A stretch of 64,000 nt of DNA from an uncultured Clostridia bacterium (GCA_934486495.1 CAKSPW010000002.1:1-64000); one strand, 5' to 3'. Positions 35,245 to 45,554 are shown, counted from the first letter of the stretch. Translations and numbers: made by a program. The notes: a model not told the origin generated them from the letters alone.

Positions 35245-36570
35245 ATGTCTGTTTACACGAAAAGAGAGATTTTAAAGTTTATCGAGGAAGAGGACGTAAG
35301 CTTTATAAGACTTCAATTTTCAGACGTTCTCGGCAAAATGCGAAATATAGCCGTCACTAAGGATAAAATAGGTGATGCGCTTGATAATGAGTGCAGCTTT
35401 GACGGTTCTGTTATAGACGGTTTCGCAGAGGGTACGGAATTATATCTTTATCCGGATTTGGACACGTTTACAATTTTCCCGTGGCGGCCGCATACAGGCA
35501 GAGTTGCAAGACTTATTTGCGATATATACAATGCTGACGGAACGAGGTATGAACACGACCCGAGATATGTTCTTCAAAAAGCGGTTGAGGAGGCGAAAGC
35601 ATACGGCTATACGTTAAATGTCGGTGCCGAATGTGAATTTTTTCTGTTTAAAACCGACGAATCGGGAAATCCGACTCTCGAACCTCACGACAATGCAGGA
35701 TATTTCGACCTTGCACCGCTCGATAACGGCGAAAACTGCCGCAGGGATATAAGCCTTACGCTTGAGGAAATGGGTTATGTTATAGAAGCATCGCATCATG
35801 AGGCGGCGCCCGGTCAGCATGAGATTGATTTAAGATACAGCAATGCGTTAAAAGCGGCAGATGAGATTATAACGTTTAAAAATGTTGTCAAAACTCTTGC
35901 GAAAAGAAACGGTCTTCATGCAACGTTTATGCCGAAACCGTTTGAAAACGAGTCGGGCTCGGGAATGCATATTAATATGAGCTTATCGGACGGTAAAAAC
36001 AATCTGTTCTATGACGAAAACGATAAACGAAAGCTGAGTGAAACCGGATATTCCTTCATTGCCGGGATTTTAAAGTATACTCCCGATATTATGTGCATTA
36101 CAAATCCGACGGTAAATTCGTACAAACGTCTTATGTCGGATTCGGAGCCGGCATGCTATCCGTTCTGGTCGGACAAAAATCCCCGTCCGCTTGTGAGAGT
36201 ACCGAAAATAAAAAATGCGGAAAAGTCGCGTGCGGAGCTTAGAATCCCTGATTGTACCGCAAATCCGTATCTTGTTTTGGCATCATACCTTAAGGCTGGT
36301 CTTGCAGGGATTAAGGAAAAAATCGAGATGACGCCGGAGAGTGATATAAAAATATCGTCGCTTAGCGCATCGCAAAGAAGAAAGCTTATATCAGACGTTA
36401 TTCCGTCAAGCCTTAATACAGCAACGGCTATTGCGGAAAAGTCCGAGTTTGTTACGGAGCTTTTGGGCGAGAGTCTTAAAAAAGTATATTTAAGCCTAAA
36501 AGAGAGTGAATACGCAAAATACAGATGTACAATAAGCAAATGGGAACTTGACAATTATTTTAATTGCTGA
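35245..36570 (+). CDS. glnA: Glutamine synthetase, type I
   Basis: 441 aa, the size of GSI-alpha enzymes of Gram-positives. Makes glutamine from glutamate, ammonia and ATP. Visible signatures: FIRLQFSDVLGKMRN (beta-grasp), CSFDGSVIDGF, the metal- and glutamate-binding VGAECEFFLF and HHEAAPGQHEIDLRY, GSGMHINMSL, TNPTVNSYKRL and RAELRIPDCTANPY. The C-terminal adenylylation region of GSI-beta is absent. GAGAGGAG precedes ATG 35245. Transcription must pass the leader terminator at 35164-35201; the ANTAR protein encoded 50 bp downstream is the likely regulator. Confidence 0.96.
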   Translation: MSVYTKREILKFIEEEDVSFIRLQFSDVLGKMRNIAVTKDKIGDALDNECSFDGSVIDGFAEGTELYLYPDLDTFTIFPWRPHTGRVARLICDIYNADGTRYEHDPRYVLQKAVEEAKAYGYTLNVGAECEFFLFKTDESGNPTLEPHDNAGYFDLAPLDNGENCRRDISLTLEEMGYVIEASHHEAAPGQHEIDLRYSNALKAADEIITFKNVVKTLAKRNGLHATFMPKPFENESGSGMHINMSLSDGKNNLFYDENDKRKLSETGYSFIAGILKYTPDIMCITNPTVNSYKRLMSDSEPACYPFWSDKNPRPLVRVPKIKNAEKSRAELRIPDCTANPYLVLASYLKAGLAGIKEKIEMTPESDIKISSLSASQRRKLISDVIPSSLNTATAIAEKSEFVTELLGESLKKVYLSLKESEYAKYRCTISKWELDNYFNC

Positions 36571-36620
36571 GAGATGAATGAGAGCGGCCGCTGAATGTTT
36601 ATGGAGGGAGATGAGGTGCT

Positions 36621-37145
36621 TTGAAGCGTTTAATTCTTGCTTTTCCGAAGGAAGAAACAATTCATAAAATTCAAAATATGCTCGACGGTACCTCTTTCTC
36701 CGTTGTCGGAAGCTGTCGGACGTGTGCGGAGGCTGTGCGTATTTATTCGGAAATAGATAATGCAGTTTTAATGATGAGCTTCAAGCTGTCTGACGGGACG
36801 TGTGACGATGTATATGACAACCTTCCTCCGCATTCGGGAATTATTGTTCTTACAAAGGCCGAAAATATAGAATACATACGTGCTCAGGATATATTCACTG
36901 TTCCGCTGCCGATAAACAGAGCAAGGCTTGCCGAGGCGCTTGAAACATTTCATGCGGCATATATCGGCTACGGAAAAAAGCCCGAAAGAAACGAAAAGGA
37001 TAAGGAAACAATATGCCGTGCCAAGCTTAAGCTTATGGAGAAGTATTTGATGACAGAGGAGCAGGCGCACAGATTTATCCAAAAACGCAGCATGAATACG
37101 GGTATGAAGTTTGTGGATACGGCAAAGCTGATTTTAAGCTTATAG
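36621..37145 (+). CDS. ANTAR-domain antiterminator with a degenerate receiver domain
   Basis: 174 aa. Residues about 1-115 have the receiver fold but lack the acidic pair, and carry S53 (MMSFKLSDG) in place of the phosphorylated Asp, so this is a pseudo-receiver. Residues about 125-174 are an ANTAR domain (ICRAKLKLMEKYLMTEEQAH, FIQKRSMNTGMKFVDTAK), an RNA-binding module that stabilises antiterminator hairpins in nitrogen, ethanolamine and nitrate leaders. TTG 36621 is the start used, with GGAGGGAG and GAGGTG upstream. Lying between glnA and gltBD, both with hairpin leaders, it is the likely nitrogen antiterminator. The signal is probably not phosphorylation (inference). Confidence 0.88.
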   Translation: MKRLILAFPKEETIHKIQNMLDGTSFSVVGSCRTCAEAVRIYSEIDNAVLMMSFKLSDGTCDDVYDNLPPHSGIIVLTKAENIEYIRAQDIFTVPLPINRARLAEALETFHAAYIGYGKKPERNEKDKETICRAKLKLMEKYLMTEEQAHRFIQKRSMNTGMKFVDTAKLILSL

Positions 37146-37164
37146 CAGAGGGGAGATTTTCAAA

Positions 37165-38010
37165 ATGAAATTCAAGTTTTCAAAAATGCAGGGGATAGGA
37201 AATGATTACGTTTACGTCAACTGTTTTGAAGAAAAGGTTGAAAATCCGTCAAGAGCGGCAAGGCTCGTAAGCGACCGCCATTTCGGTATCGGGTCGGACG
37301 GACTCGTTCTTATAAAACCGTCGGATAAGGCGGATTTCAGAATGGATATGTATAATGCGGACGGAACACAGGCGCAGATGTGCGGAAACGCAAGCAGATG
37401 TGTCGGTAAATATGTATACGACAGAGGTCTTACCGATAAAACGGAAATAACTCTCGAAACGCTTGCCGGAATTAAAACTTTAAAGCTTAATTTACTCGGC
37501 GGCAGTGTTGACACCGTTTGCACAAACATGGGAAAGCCGATTGTGAAAAGCAAGGAAATACCGATTATTTCGGACAAGGAATATTTTATCGACGAGAGCG
37601 TTACTGTCGGCGGCAAGGAATATCATGTTACGGGTGTTTCAATGGGTAATCCGCACGCAGTTGTAATTACAAGGGATATTGACAAAATCGAAATCGAAAA
37701 AATCGGACCGCTTTTTGAAAATTATAAGCTGTTTCCCGAACGTATTAATACCGAATTTACAGAAGTAACTGACAGGAAAAATATTAAAATGCGTGTTTGG
37801 GAGCGAGGCGCCGGCGAAACGCTTGCCTGCGGTACGGGTGCGAGCGCAACACTTGCGGCTTGCAGCATTTTGGGTCTGACCGACAGGGCGGCTACCGTTC
37901 ATCTTTTGGGCGGAGATTTGTTTATAGAGTGGAAGGACGATAATTGCATTTACATGACCGGGAAAGCAAGATTTGTGTTTGACGGTATATTTGATGAAGA
38001 AATCTTATAA
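37165..38010 (+). CDS. dapF: Diaminopimelate epimerase
   Basis: 281 aa. Converts LL- to meso-diaminopimelate for lysine and peptidoglycan. It has the two catalytic cysteines in MCGNASRCVGKY and ACGTGASATLAA, plus KMQGIGNDYVYV at the N-terminus, GSDGLVLI and SMGNPHAVV. AGGGGAG precedes ATG 37165. dapL follows after 14 bp, so the two consecutive steps of the aminotransferase DAP route are paired. Confidence 0.96.
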   Translation: MKFKFSKMQGIGNDYVYVNCFEEKVENPSRAARLVSDRHFGIGSDGLVLIKPSDKADFRMDMYNADGTQAQMCGNASRCVGKYVYDRGLTDKTEITLETLAGIKTLKLNLLGGSVDTVCTNMGKPIVKSKEIPIISDKEYFIDESVTVGGKEYHVTGVSMGNPHAVVITRDIDKIEIEKIGPLFENYKLFPERINTEFTEVTDRKNIKMRVWERGAGETLACGTGASATLAACSILGLTDRAATVHLLGGDLFIEWKDDNCIYMTGKARFVFDGIFDEEIL

Positions 38011-38024
38011 AGGAGTCTTTTTAA

Positions 38025-39236
38025 ATGGCAAGGGTAAACGAAAATTTTTTAAAACTTCCGGGCAGCTATCTATTTTCAACGGTTGCAAGGAAAATAGCCG
38101 CATACGGCGAGGAGCATGCAAATGCCGATATTATTAAAATGAGTATAGGCGATGTTACGCTTCCGCTATGTGAAAGCGTCGTTTCGGCAATGCGAACCGC
38201 CTGCGACGAAATGGGACGAGCGGAAACATTTCACGGCTACGGCCCCGAACAGGGATATGATTTCCTGAGAGAAAAAATTGCGGAGTTTGACTACAAAAGG
38301 CATGGCGTTGATATTAAAACCGACGAGATTTTTGTTTCGGACGGAGCAAAATCCGACTGCGGCAACATAGTGGATATTTTTTCAAGTGATAACGTGGTTG
38401 CGGTTTGCGATCCTGTATATCCCGTTTATGTCGATACAAATGCAATGAGCGGCAGAGCGGGTGATTTTGTCGGCGGCAAGTGGTCAAAGCTATATTATAT
38501 GCCGTGCAATGCCGAAAACGGATTTCTACCGTCAATTCCCGAGGAAAAGGTTGATATGATTTATCTTTGCTTCCCGAACAATCCCACAGGCGAGGCTGCG
38601 AGCAAGGATTATCTTAAAATGTGGGTTGAATACGCACATAAAAACGGATCGGTACTCCTTTACGACAGTGCATATGAAGCATTTATAACAGAGGATAACA
38701 TTCCACATTCTATTTACGAAATAGACGGCGCAAAGGAAGTGGCGATAGAGTTTAGAAGCTTTTCAAAAACGGCCGGATTTACCGGTACGAGATGCGCTTA
38801 TACGGTTGTTCCGAGAGCGCTTAAGGTAGGCGGTGTTTGTCTTACGGACCTTTGGAACAGACGTCAATGCACGAAATTTAACGGTGTATCCTACGTAATT
38901 CAGCGTGCGGCGGAGGCGGTTTATTCAGCGGACGGTCAAATGCAGACAAGAGCAAACATAGCATATTATCTTGAAAATGCGAAAATAATTCGCAATGCAT
39001 TGTCCGATGTCGGGCTAACCGTTTACGGCGGGAAAAACGCTCCGTATATTTGGGCAAAAACACCGAACGGCTTCGGTTCGTGGGAGTTTTTCGATTACCT
39101 TCTTGATAAGGCACAGGTTGCCGTAACTCCCGGTGCGGGTTTTGGTCCGTCCGGTGAGGGATATGTAAGATTGACGGCGTTTTCGAGTCATGAAAAGACA
39201 AAAGAGGCAATGAACAGAATAAGAGAAAATATATAA
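38025..39236 (+). CDS. dapL: LL-diaminopimelate aminotransferase
   Basis: 403 aa PLP enzyme. Makes LL-DAP directly from tetrahydrodipicolinate and glutamate. Family marks are the N-terminal [15 protein letters not shown] and [17 protein letters not shown], then [37 protein letters not shown] and the PLP lysine in [15 protein letters not shown]. The amino donor is glutamate, which links it to the glnA and gltBD genes on both sides. A 70-base hairpin begins 7 bp after the stop codon. Confidence 0.95.
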   Translation: MARVNENFLKLPGSYLFSTVARKIAAYGEEHANADIIKMSIGDVTLPLCESVVSAMRTACDEMGRAETFHGYGPEQGYDFLREKIAEFDYKRHGVDIKTDEIFVSDGAKSDCGNIVDIFSSDNVVAVCDPVYPVYVDTNAMSGRAGDFVGGKWSKLYYMPCNAENGFLPSIPEEKVDMIYLCFPNNPTGEAASKDYLKMWVEYAHKNGSVLLYDSAYEAFITEDNIPHSIYEIDGAKEVAIEFRSFSKTAGFTGTRCAYTVVPRALKVGGVCLTDLWNRRQCTKFNGVSYVIQRAAEAVYSADGQMQTRANIAYYLENAKIIRNALSDVGLTVYGGKNAPYIWAKTPNGFGSWEFFDYLLDKAQVAVTPGAGFGPSGEGYVRLTAFSSHEKTKEAMNRIRENI

Positions 39237-39242
39237 TCGTGA

Positions 39243-39316
39243 AACAAGGGCGTTTCAAACGGTTATTGTTGTTGCGTGCGGCAAAACATAACCGGGTTTG
39301 AAAGCTCTTGTTTTTT
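39243..39316 (+). terminator. Long terminator hairpin between dapL and gltB, probable attenuator
   Basis: AACAAGGGCGTTTCAAAC (39243-39260) pairs with GTTTGAAAGCTCTTGTT (39296-39312) with a single bulge. GGTTAT/ATAACC and TGTT-TTGC/GCAA-AACA continue the stem towards a small loop, and TTTTTT follows. No promoter is visible between this hairpin and gltB, so gltB needs read-through. The 5' edge AACAAGGGCGTT is identical to that of the glnA leader hairpin. Confidence 0.8.
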
Positions 39317-39352
39317 AATATGAATACTTTAAGAAAGGTCGGTGCATTTTTA

Positions 39353-42300
39353 ATGAATGGTTATCCGAAAAAGCAAGGACTCTACAACCCTATATTTGAG
39401 CATGACGCTTGTGGAATAGGCGTTATCGTAAATATCAAGGGTGAGGCGTCACACAAGATTATAGAACAAGCGGTAGAAATAAATATAAATCTCTCCCATC
39501 GCGGAGGTGTGGGCAGTGAAAGCGATACGGGCGACGGTGCAGGTATCCTTATTAAGATACCCGATAAATTTATGCGTAAGGTTTGTGCGTGCGAGGGCGT
39601 TACACTTCCGCAGGCAGGCAGCTACGGCGTGGGTATGCTGTTTTGCTCTCCCGATTTGCCGACAAGGCAGGAAAGCGTAAATCGGCTTGAGCAAATAATT
39701 GCCGAGGAGGGTATGAAGCTGATTTTTGTCCGTGACGTACCTTGCTGTAAGGATTGTATAGGCAGAAGTGCGCTTATCGCAAAACCGTATATCCTGCAGG
39801 TGTTTGTTGAAAAGCCTGACGGTGACAGCGCAGATGATTTTGAACGCAGAATGTATATTGCAATGAAGCGTTCCGAAAGAGAAATAAGATACAAAAAAAC
39901 GGGCGGTGACAGCTATTTCTATTTTGCAAGTTTTTCCGCAAGAACAATTGTTTATAAGGGAATGCTCACTCCGAAGCAGGTCAGCGAGTTTTATCTTGAT
40001 TTGAAGGATGTTGACATTGAATCTTCAATTGCACTTGTACATTCGAGATTTTCGACAAATACATTTCCGAGCTGGGAGAGAGCGCATCCTAACAGGTATA
40101 TAATTCATAACGGCGAGATCAATACTATCCGAGGTAACGTAAACTGGGTTAAGGCAAGACAGGCGCTTTTAAAGAGCGAAAAATATCCCGAGCTTGACCG
40201 TGCGGCGCCCATAATAAATGAGGACGGCAGCGACTCCGCAATGCTTGATAACTTCTTGCAATTTCTTAATATGTCGGGAATATCTTTGCCTCATGCGGTT
40301 ATGATGACAATACCGGAGCCGTGGGAAAGAGATAAAACGATGAACAGACAAAAGAGGGGATTTTATCTTTACAGCAGCCGTATAACCGAGAGCTGGGACG
40401 GCCCGGCGGCAATAGCGTTCACGGACGGCAGATATGTAGGCGCTACTCTTGACAGAAACGGCTTGCGTCCGGCAAGATATATAATAACAAAGGACGGACT
40501 TTTAATTCTTGCCTCCGAGACAGGTGTTGTTGATATTCCGAGTGAGGATGTTCTGCAAAAGGAGCGTCTGCACCCCGGAAGAATGCTTTTGATAGATACC
40601 GAAGAGGGCAAGGTTATAGGAAATGACGAAATTAAAAAGTCGGTTTATGAGCAAAAGGACTATGACGCTTGGGTAAAGAAAAATATTGTTGGGCTTGAAG
40701 ATATTGAGTCGGCGGACAGCAGGGAAGATAAGCCGGAGCTGACGGAAGAACAGGAAAAAATGTTCGGCTATACATGGGAAGATATTAACACAACCATTAA
40801 AGAAACCGTAATAAAAGGCGACGACCCGATAAGTGCAATGGGAAATGACGTTCCGCTTGCAGTGCTTTCGGATAAGCCGCAGCTTATGTTTAATTACTTT
40901 AAACAGCTTTTTGCACAGGTTACAAATCCGCCCATTGACGCAATGCGTGAAAAGAACATAACCTCCTCCGTAACGCTTATCGGCGGCGAAAAGGGAATGC
41001 TTCTTGACCATGAGGCTTCGGGGAAAAGGATTTATGCGGAAACTCCCGTTTTAAGCGATGAACAGCTGAGAAAACTGAAATCAATTACAACGGACGGCTT
41101 TAAAAGTGCGGTTGTTCCTATGCTTTTTGAAGCAGGAAAAAGCGGAAGTCTTGAAAAATCGCTTCATAAAATGTTTGCTCGGGTTGAAAAGCTTATAAAA
41201 GATGGCTGTAACATTATAATTCTGTCCGATAAGGGCGCAGATAAATCTCACGCTCCGATACCGTCGCTTCTTGCGTGCAGCGGACTTCATCACTATCTTA
41301 TAAGAAAAGGAAACAGAATGAATGTAAGTATTGTTGTCGAGTCGGCGCAGATAAGAGAGGTTCATCATTTTGCACTTTTGCTCGGTTACGGTGCGGATGC
41401 GGTAAATGCCTATATGGCATATGCCATTGCAGAGGACTTGAGCCGTGGCGGTGAGGTCGATTTTACTCCCGAGGAGGCTGTCAGCAGGTTTATTACGGCT
41501 ATGACATCGGGAATTGTAAAGACTATGTCGAAAATGGGAATATCAACCGTTCAAAGCTACAAGGGTGCGCAGATTTTTGAGGCACTCGGAATAAGTATGT
41601 CGGTTATTGACGAATACTTCACGGGTACAACATCGAGGATAGGCGGTCTTGAAATTGACGATATAGAAAAAGAAGTAATGAAGATGCACAGCGAGGCATT
41701 TTCCGAAAAAACACCGGCGCTCAAAACGGGCGGTAATTTTAAGTGGCGTGCAAGCGGAGAGTATCATATGTATAATCCGCAAACGATTTATAAGCTTCAA
41801 AGAGCGTGCCGTGAAAACGATTACAAGCTTTACAAGGAGTATGCCGAGGAGATTAACACGCATGACGGCAAGCTTTGTACGCTGAGAAGCATGATGAATA
41901 TAAAAACTATTGACAAGCCTATTGCGCTTGATTCGGTAGAGCCGGTTGAAAGCATAGTCAAAAGATTTAAAACCGGTGCAATGTCATATGGATCGATAAG
42001 CCTTGAGGCTCACGAATGCCTTGCCGCAGCAATGAACAGACTCGGCGGCAAGTCAAACAGCGGCGAGGGCGGTGAAATACCCGAAAGATATGAAATTTCG
42101 GAAAACGGCGATAATCTGTCAAGTGCAATAAAGCAGGTTGCGTCCGGACGTTTCGGCGTTCATATTCACTACCTTTCAAACGCCCGTGAAATTCAGATAA
42201 AAATTGCTCAGGGTGCAAAGCCGGGCGAGGGCGGTCATCTGCCGGGAAAAAAGGTTTATCCGTGGATTGCGAAGGCAAGACATTCAACACCGGGAGTAGG

Positions 42301-43900
42301 TCTTATTTCTCCGCCGCCGCATCATGATATTTATTCGATTGAGGATTTGGCAGAGCTTATATTCGATCTTAAAAATGCAAATCCCGATGCGAGAATAAGC
42401 GTTAAGCTTGTTTCCGAGGCAGGCGTCGGAACGATTGCTGTAGGAGCGGCAAAAGGGCTTGCGGACGTAATTGCCGTAAGCGGATATGACGGAGGTACGG
42501 GTGCGGCGCCGAGAACAGCAATACGGCACGCAGGTCTTCCGTGGGAGCTTGGTGTTGCCGAGGTGCATCAATCGCTTCTTATGAACAATCTCAGAAGCAG
42601 AGTATCAATTGAAACGGACGGCAAGCTTATGACAGGGCGAGATGTTGCAATTGCGGCACTTTTGGGTGCGGAGGAATATGCGTTTGCAACGGCACCGCTT
42701 GTTGTTATGGGATGCGTAATGATGAGAGTTTGTAACCTTGATACCTGCCCTGTAGGTGTTGCGACTCAAAACCCCGAGCTTAGGAAAAACTTTTCCGGTA
42801 AGCCCGAATATGTCGAAAACTTTATGCGCTTTATTGCCGAGGATTTAAGAGAGTGGATGGCAAAAATCGGCGTTAGAACCGTAAACGAGCTGATCGGTCA
42901 CGTTGAATTTCTTGAGCAGACAAATGTTCGTCACGAAAAGGCAAGACGTGTGGATTTAACATCAGTTCTTTATCAGCCGAAAATCTGTTCGAATGAAAAA
43001 GAGCGTTATTGTACCGAAAAGCAGGATCATAAGCTTGAGCTTACACTTGATAAAAATACAATCATAAGACTTTGCGCACCTGCAATAAACAGCGGCAAGC
43101 ATATTGAAGCAAAGCTTAAAATAACGAATAAAGACAGAGCCGTCGGGGCAATGCTTTCATCGGCTATCACAAAGGCTAAGGGCGCGGACGGACTGCCCGA
43201 CGAGAGTATAAGACTTCATTTTATCGGCTCGGCAGGTCAAAGCTTCGGCGCATTTCTTGCTCACGGCGTGACGATGTATCTTGAAGGCGACAGCAACGAT
43301 TATATCGGCAAAGGCTTGTCAGGCGGAAGAATTGTTGTAAATTCACCGCAAAATGCCGACTTTATTCCTGAGGATAATGTTATTGTCGGTAATGTTGCGT
43401 TTTACGGTGCAGTATTCGGCGAGGCTTATATAAGAGGTAAGGCAGGCGAGCGTTTTTGCGTAAGAAATTCCGGTATTACGGCAGTGGTTGAGGGTATCGG
43501 TGACCATGGCTGTGAGTATATGACGGGCGGACGTGTTGTAATTCTCGGCGAATGCGGCAAAAACTTTGCAGCAGGTATGTCCGGCGGCGTTGCGTATGTA
43601 TACGATAAAAAGGGCGATTTTGCTTCAAAGTGCAATACGGGACTTGTGTCGGTTGAGGATACGCTCGATGAGGAAAGCTTAAACGAGCTTAAGGGTATAA
43701 TAGAAAACCACAAAAAATATACAGGCAGTGATGCGGCGCTTCGTGTACTTAGCAGCTGGGAAACCGAAAAGAAAAGATTTGTACGTGTAATACCTCGTGA
43801 TTATAAAAAGGTCGTTACTATCATGCGTGAGGAAAGAGAAAACGGTGCATCTTACGACGATGCGGCAATGACTGCTTTTCAAAAGCTTTTAAACGCTTAA
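39353..43900 (+). CDS. gltB: Glutamate synthase (NADPH), large subunit
   Basis: 1515 aa. Makes two glutamates from glutamine and 2-oxoglutarate. The N-terminal glutamine amidotransferase (class II) has its nucleophile at C20 in FEHDACGIG, exposed after removal of a short propeptide. Then come the central domain, the FMN-binding synthase domain (GAMSYGSISLEAHECLA, SGYDGGTGAAPRTAIRHAGL) with the 3Fe-4S cluster cysteines (CNLDTCPVG), and the C-terminal GXGXG beta-helix (from about 1260; GGRIVV, GGVAYVYD). The frame opens at 39308 within the hairpin T-tract, and another ATG lies at 39320. ATG 39353 gives the family N-terminus. gltD follows after 27 bp. Confidence 0.96.
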   Translation: MNGYPKKQGLYNPIFEHDACGIGVIVNIKGEASHKIIEQAVEININLSHRGGVGSESDTGDGAGILIKIPDKFMRKVCACEGVTLPQAGSYGVGMLFCSPDLPTRQESVNRLEQIIAEEGMKLIFVRDVPCCKDCIGRSALIAKPYILQVFVEKPDGDSADDFERRMYIAMKRSEREIRYKKTGGDSYFYFASFSARTIVYKGMLTPKQVSEFYLDLKDVDIESSIALVHSRFSTNTFPSWERAHPNRYIIHNGEINTIRGNVNWVKARQALLKSEKYPELDRAAPIINEDGSDSAMLDNFLQFLNMSGISLPHAVMMTIPEPWERDKTMNRQKRGFYLYSSRITESWDGPAAIAFTDGRYVGATLDRNGLRPARYIITKDGLLILASETGVVDIPSEDVLQKERLHPGRMLLIDTEEGKVIGNDEIKKSVYEQKDYDAWVKKNIVGLEDIESADSREDKPELTEEQEKMFGYTWEDINTTIKETVIKGDDPISAMGNDVPLAVLSDKPQLMFNYFKQLFAQVTNPPIDAMREKNITSSVTLIGGEKGMLLDHEASGKRIYAETPVLSDEQLRKLKSITTDGFKSAVVPMLFEAGKSGSLEKSLHKMFARVEKLIKDGCNIIILSDKGADKSHAPIPSLLACSGLHHYLIRKGNRMNVSIVVESAQIREVHHFALLLGYGADAVNAYMAYAIAEDLSRGGEVDFTPEEAVSRFITAMTSGIVKTMSKMGISTVQSYKGAQIFEALGISMSVIDEYFTGTTSRIGGLEIDDIEKEVMKMHSEAFSEKTPALKTGGNFKWRASGEYHMYNPQTIYKLQRACRENDYKLYKEYAEEINTHDGKLCTLRSMMNIKTIDKPIALDSVEPVESIVKRFKTGAMSYGSISLEAHECLAAAMNRLGGKSNSGEGGEIPERYEISENGDNLSSAIKQVASGRFGVHIHYLSNAREIQIKIAQGAKPGEGGHLPGKKVYPWIAKARHSTPGVGLISPPPHHDIYSIEDLAELIFDLKNANPDARISVKLVSEAGVGTIAVGAAKGLADVIAVSGYDGGTGAAPRTAIRHAGLPWELGVAEVHQSLLMNNLRSRVSIETDGKLMTGRDVAIAALLGAEEYAFATAPLVVMGCVMMRVCNLDTCPVGVATQNPELRKNFSGKPEYVENFMRFIAEDLREWMAKIGVRTVNELIGHVEFLEQTNVRHEKARRVDLTSVLYQPKICSNEKERYCTEKQDHKLELTLDKNTIIRLCAPAINSGKHIEAKLKITNKDRAVGAMLSSAITKAKGADGLPDESIRLHFIGSAGQSFGAFLAHGVTMYLEGDSNDYIGKGLSGGRIVVNSPQNADFIPEDNVIVGNVAFYGAVFGEAYIRGKAGERFCVRNSGITAVVEGIGDHGCEYMTGGRVVILGECGKNFAAGMSGGVAYVYDKKGDFASKCNTGLVSVEDTLDEESLNELKGIIENHKKYTGSDAALRVLSSWETEKKRFVRVIPRDYKKVVTIMREERENGASYDDAAMTAFQKLLNA

Positions 43901-43927
43901 TTTCACAAAGAAACGGAGAAATGAGAT

Positions 43928-45373
43928 ATGGGAAAACCTACCGGATTTATGGAATATAAAAGAAATCTTCCAAAGGACAGAACTCCGGCGGAGAGAATAA
44001 AGGATTGGGATGAATTTCATACATCGTACGACCTGGCACATTTACAGCGTCAGGGCGCAAGGTGTATGAACTGCGGCGTCCCGTTTTGCCATACGGGTGA
44101 TATGTCATGCGGCTTCACTCTCGGTTGCCCGCTTAATAACTTAATTCCCGAATGGAATGACCTTGTATATCACGGAGAACTTGAGGAGGCGTACAAAAGA
44201 CTTTCTCTTACAAGTAATTTCCCCGAATTTACAGGCAGAGTATGCCCGGCGCTTTGCGAAGGCTCATGCACTCTCGGCATGAACGAGCTTCCGGTGACGG
44301 TAAAAAATATAGAGTGTCATATAATAGACAATGCGTTTAAAAAAGGATATGTCAAGGTGAGAATACCCGACAGGCGAACAGGGAAAAAAGTAGCCGTAAT
44401 AGGCTCGGGACCATCGGGACTTGCGTGTGCGGATATTTTAAATCAGCTCGGTCACAGCGTTACCGTATTTGAAAAGTCGGACAGAACAGGAGGACTTTTA
44501 ATGTACGGCATACCGAATATGAAGCTTGACAAGAAGATTGTAGAGCGCAGAACGGATTTGCTTCATAAAGAGGGGATAGAATTTAAAACGAACGTTGCAA
44601 TCGGCGAGGATATTTCACCGAAAGAGCTTATGAGAGATTATGACGCCGTTGTACTTTGCACGGGCGCATCAAAGCCGAGAGCGCTCACCGTTCCGGGAGC
44701 CGATTTAAAAGGTGTTTATTTTGCCGTTGAATATTTGGGGAAAAACACAAAAAGTCTTTTGGATTCTAATCACAAAGACGGGAAATATATTGATGCAAAG
44801 GGCAAAAACGTTGTTGTTATAGGCGGCGGAGATACGGGAAACGACTGCGTGGGCAGTGCAATACGTCAGGGAGCGTTAAGCGTTGTTCAGCTTGAAATTA
44901 TGCCCGAGCCTTCCGAAGTAAGGGCTGCGAATAATCCATGGCCCGAATGGCCGCGCGTTAAAAAGACCGATTACGGTCAGGAGGAGGCTATTGAGGTTTT
45001 CGGGGGTGACCCGAGAATTTATGAAACAACAGCCGTACAAATTGACGGTGATAAAAGCGGAAATGTAAAAGCGGTGCATACGACAAAGGTAAAAAACTTT
45101 GCTCCCATTGATGGAACGGAGAAAATCATAAAGGCAGATTTAATTCTTATTGCAATGGGATTTGTCGGAGCGGATGATGAGCTGCTCGGAAAATTCGGCG
45201 TTAAGATGACAAGCCGAGGAGTTGCCGACGCAAATACCGATGACCATAAAACAAGCGTGGACGGAGTTTTTGCGGCAGGCGATTGCAGGAGAGGTCAAAG
45301 CCTTGTTGTTCGTGCAATACGGGAGGGCAGAGATGCGGCATTTTCGGTAGACAGATATTTAAGTGAGCTTTAA
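43928..45373 (+). CDS. gltD: Glutamate synthase, small (beta) subunit
   Basis: 481 aa. Oxidises NAD(P)H and passes electrons to GltB through FAD and 4Fe-4S clusters. Cysteine clusters lie near the N-terminus (CMNCGVPFCH, CGFTLGCPLNNLIPEW, CPALCEGSCTLG). The FAD fold is VAVIGSGPSGLACADIL with GGLLMYGIPNMKLDKK, the NAD(P) fold NVVVIGGGDTGNDCVG, and the C-terminus has GVFAAGDCRRGQSLVV. AACGGAG precedes the start. It ends the nitrogen locus; a psd gene converges from the other strand. Confidence 0.96.
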   Translation: MGKPTGFMEYKRNLPKDRTPAERIKDWDEFHTSYDLAHLQRQGARCMNCGVPFCHTGDMSCGFTLGCPLNNLIPEWNDLVYHGELEEAYKRLSLTSNFPEFTGRVCPALCEGSCTLGMNELPVTVKNIECHIIDNAFKKGYVKVRIPDRRTGKKVAVIGSGPSGLACADILNQLGHSVTVFEKSDRTGGLLMYGIPNMKLDKKIVERRTDLLHKEGIEFKTNVAIGEDISPKELMRDYDAVVLCTGASKPRALTVPGADLKGVYFAVEYLGKNTKSLLDSNHKDGKYIDAKGKNVVVIGGGDTGNDCVGSAIRQGALSVVQLEIMPEPSEVRAANNPWPEWPRVKKTDYGQEEAIEVFGGDPRIYETTAVQIDGDKSGNVKAVHTTKVKNFAPIDGTEKIIKADLILIAMGFVGADDELLGKFGVKMTSRGVADANTDDHKTSVDGVFAAGDCRRGQSLVVRAIREGRDAAFSVDRYLSEL

Positions 45374-45512
45374 GAAAGCCTATTGCATTTTGTCATATTA
45401 AAAAGCTTTGACGGACTAATACTTTTTTGATATTTCTTATGCCGACGTGAAACCTAATAATCGTTCGCTTGGATTTGTCTGAACGGATTGTTTTTTTGCA
45501 GAATAAAGAAAA

Positions 45513-45554
45513 CCCGAAACAACTGTTTTAATATTTTAAATCAGTTGTTTCGGG
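45513..45554 (-). terminator. Terminator of the psd transcript
   Basis: CCCGAAACAACTG (45513-45525) and CAGTTGTTTCGGG (45542-45554) form a perfect 13-bp stem. On the minus strand it is followed by TTTTCTTT, so it ends the psd operon 10 bp past the stop. No clear gltD terminator is seen in 45374-45512. Confidence 0.8.
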
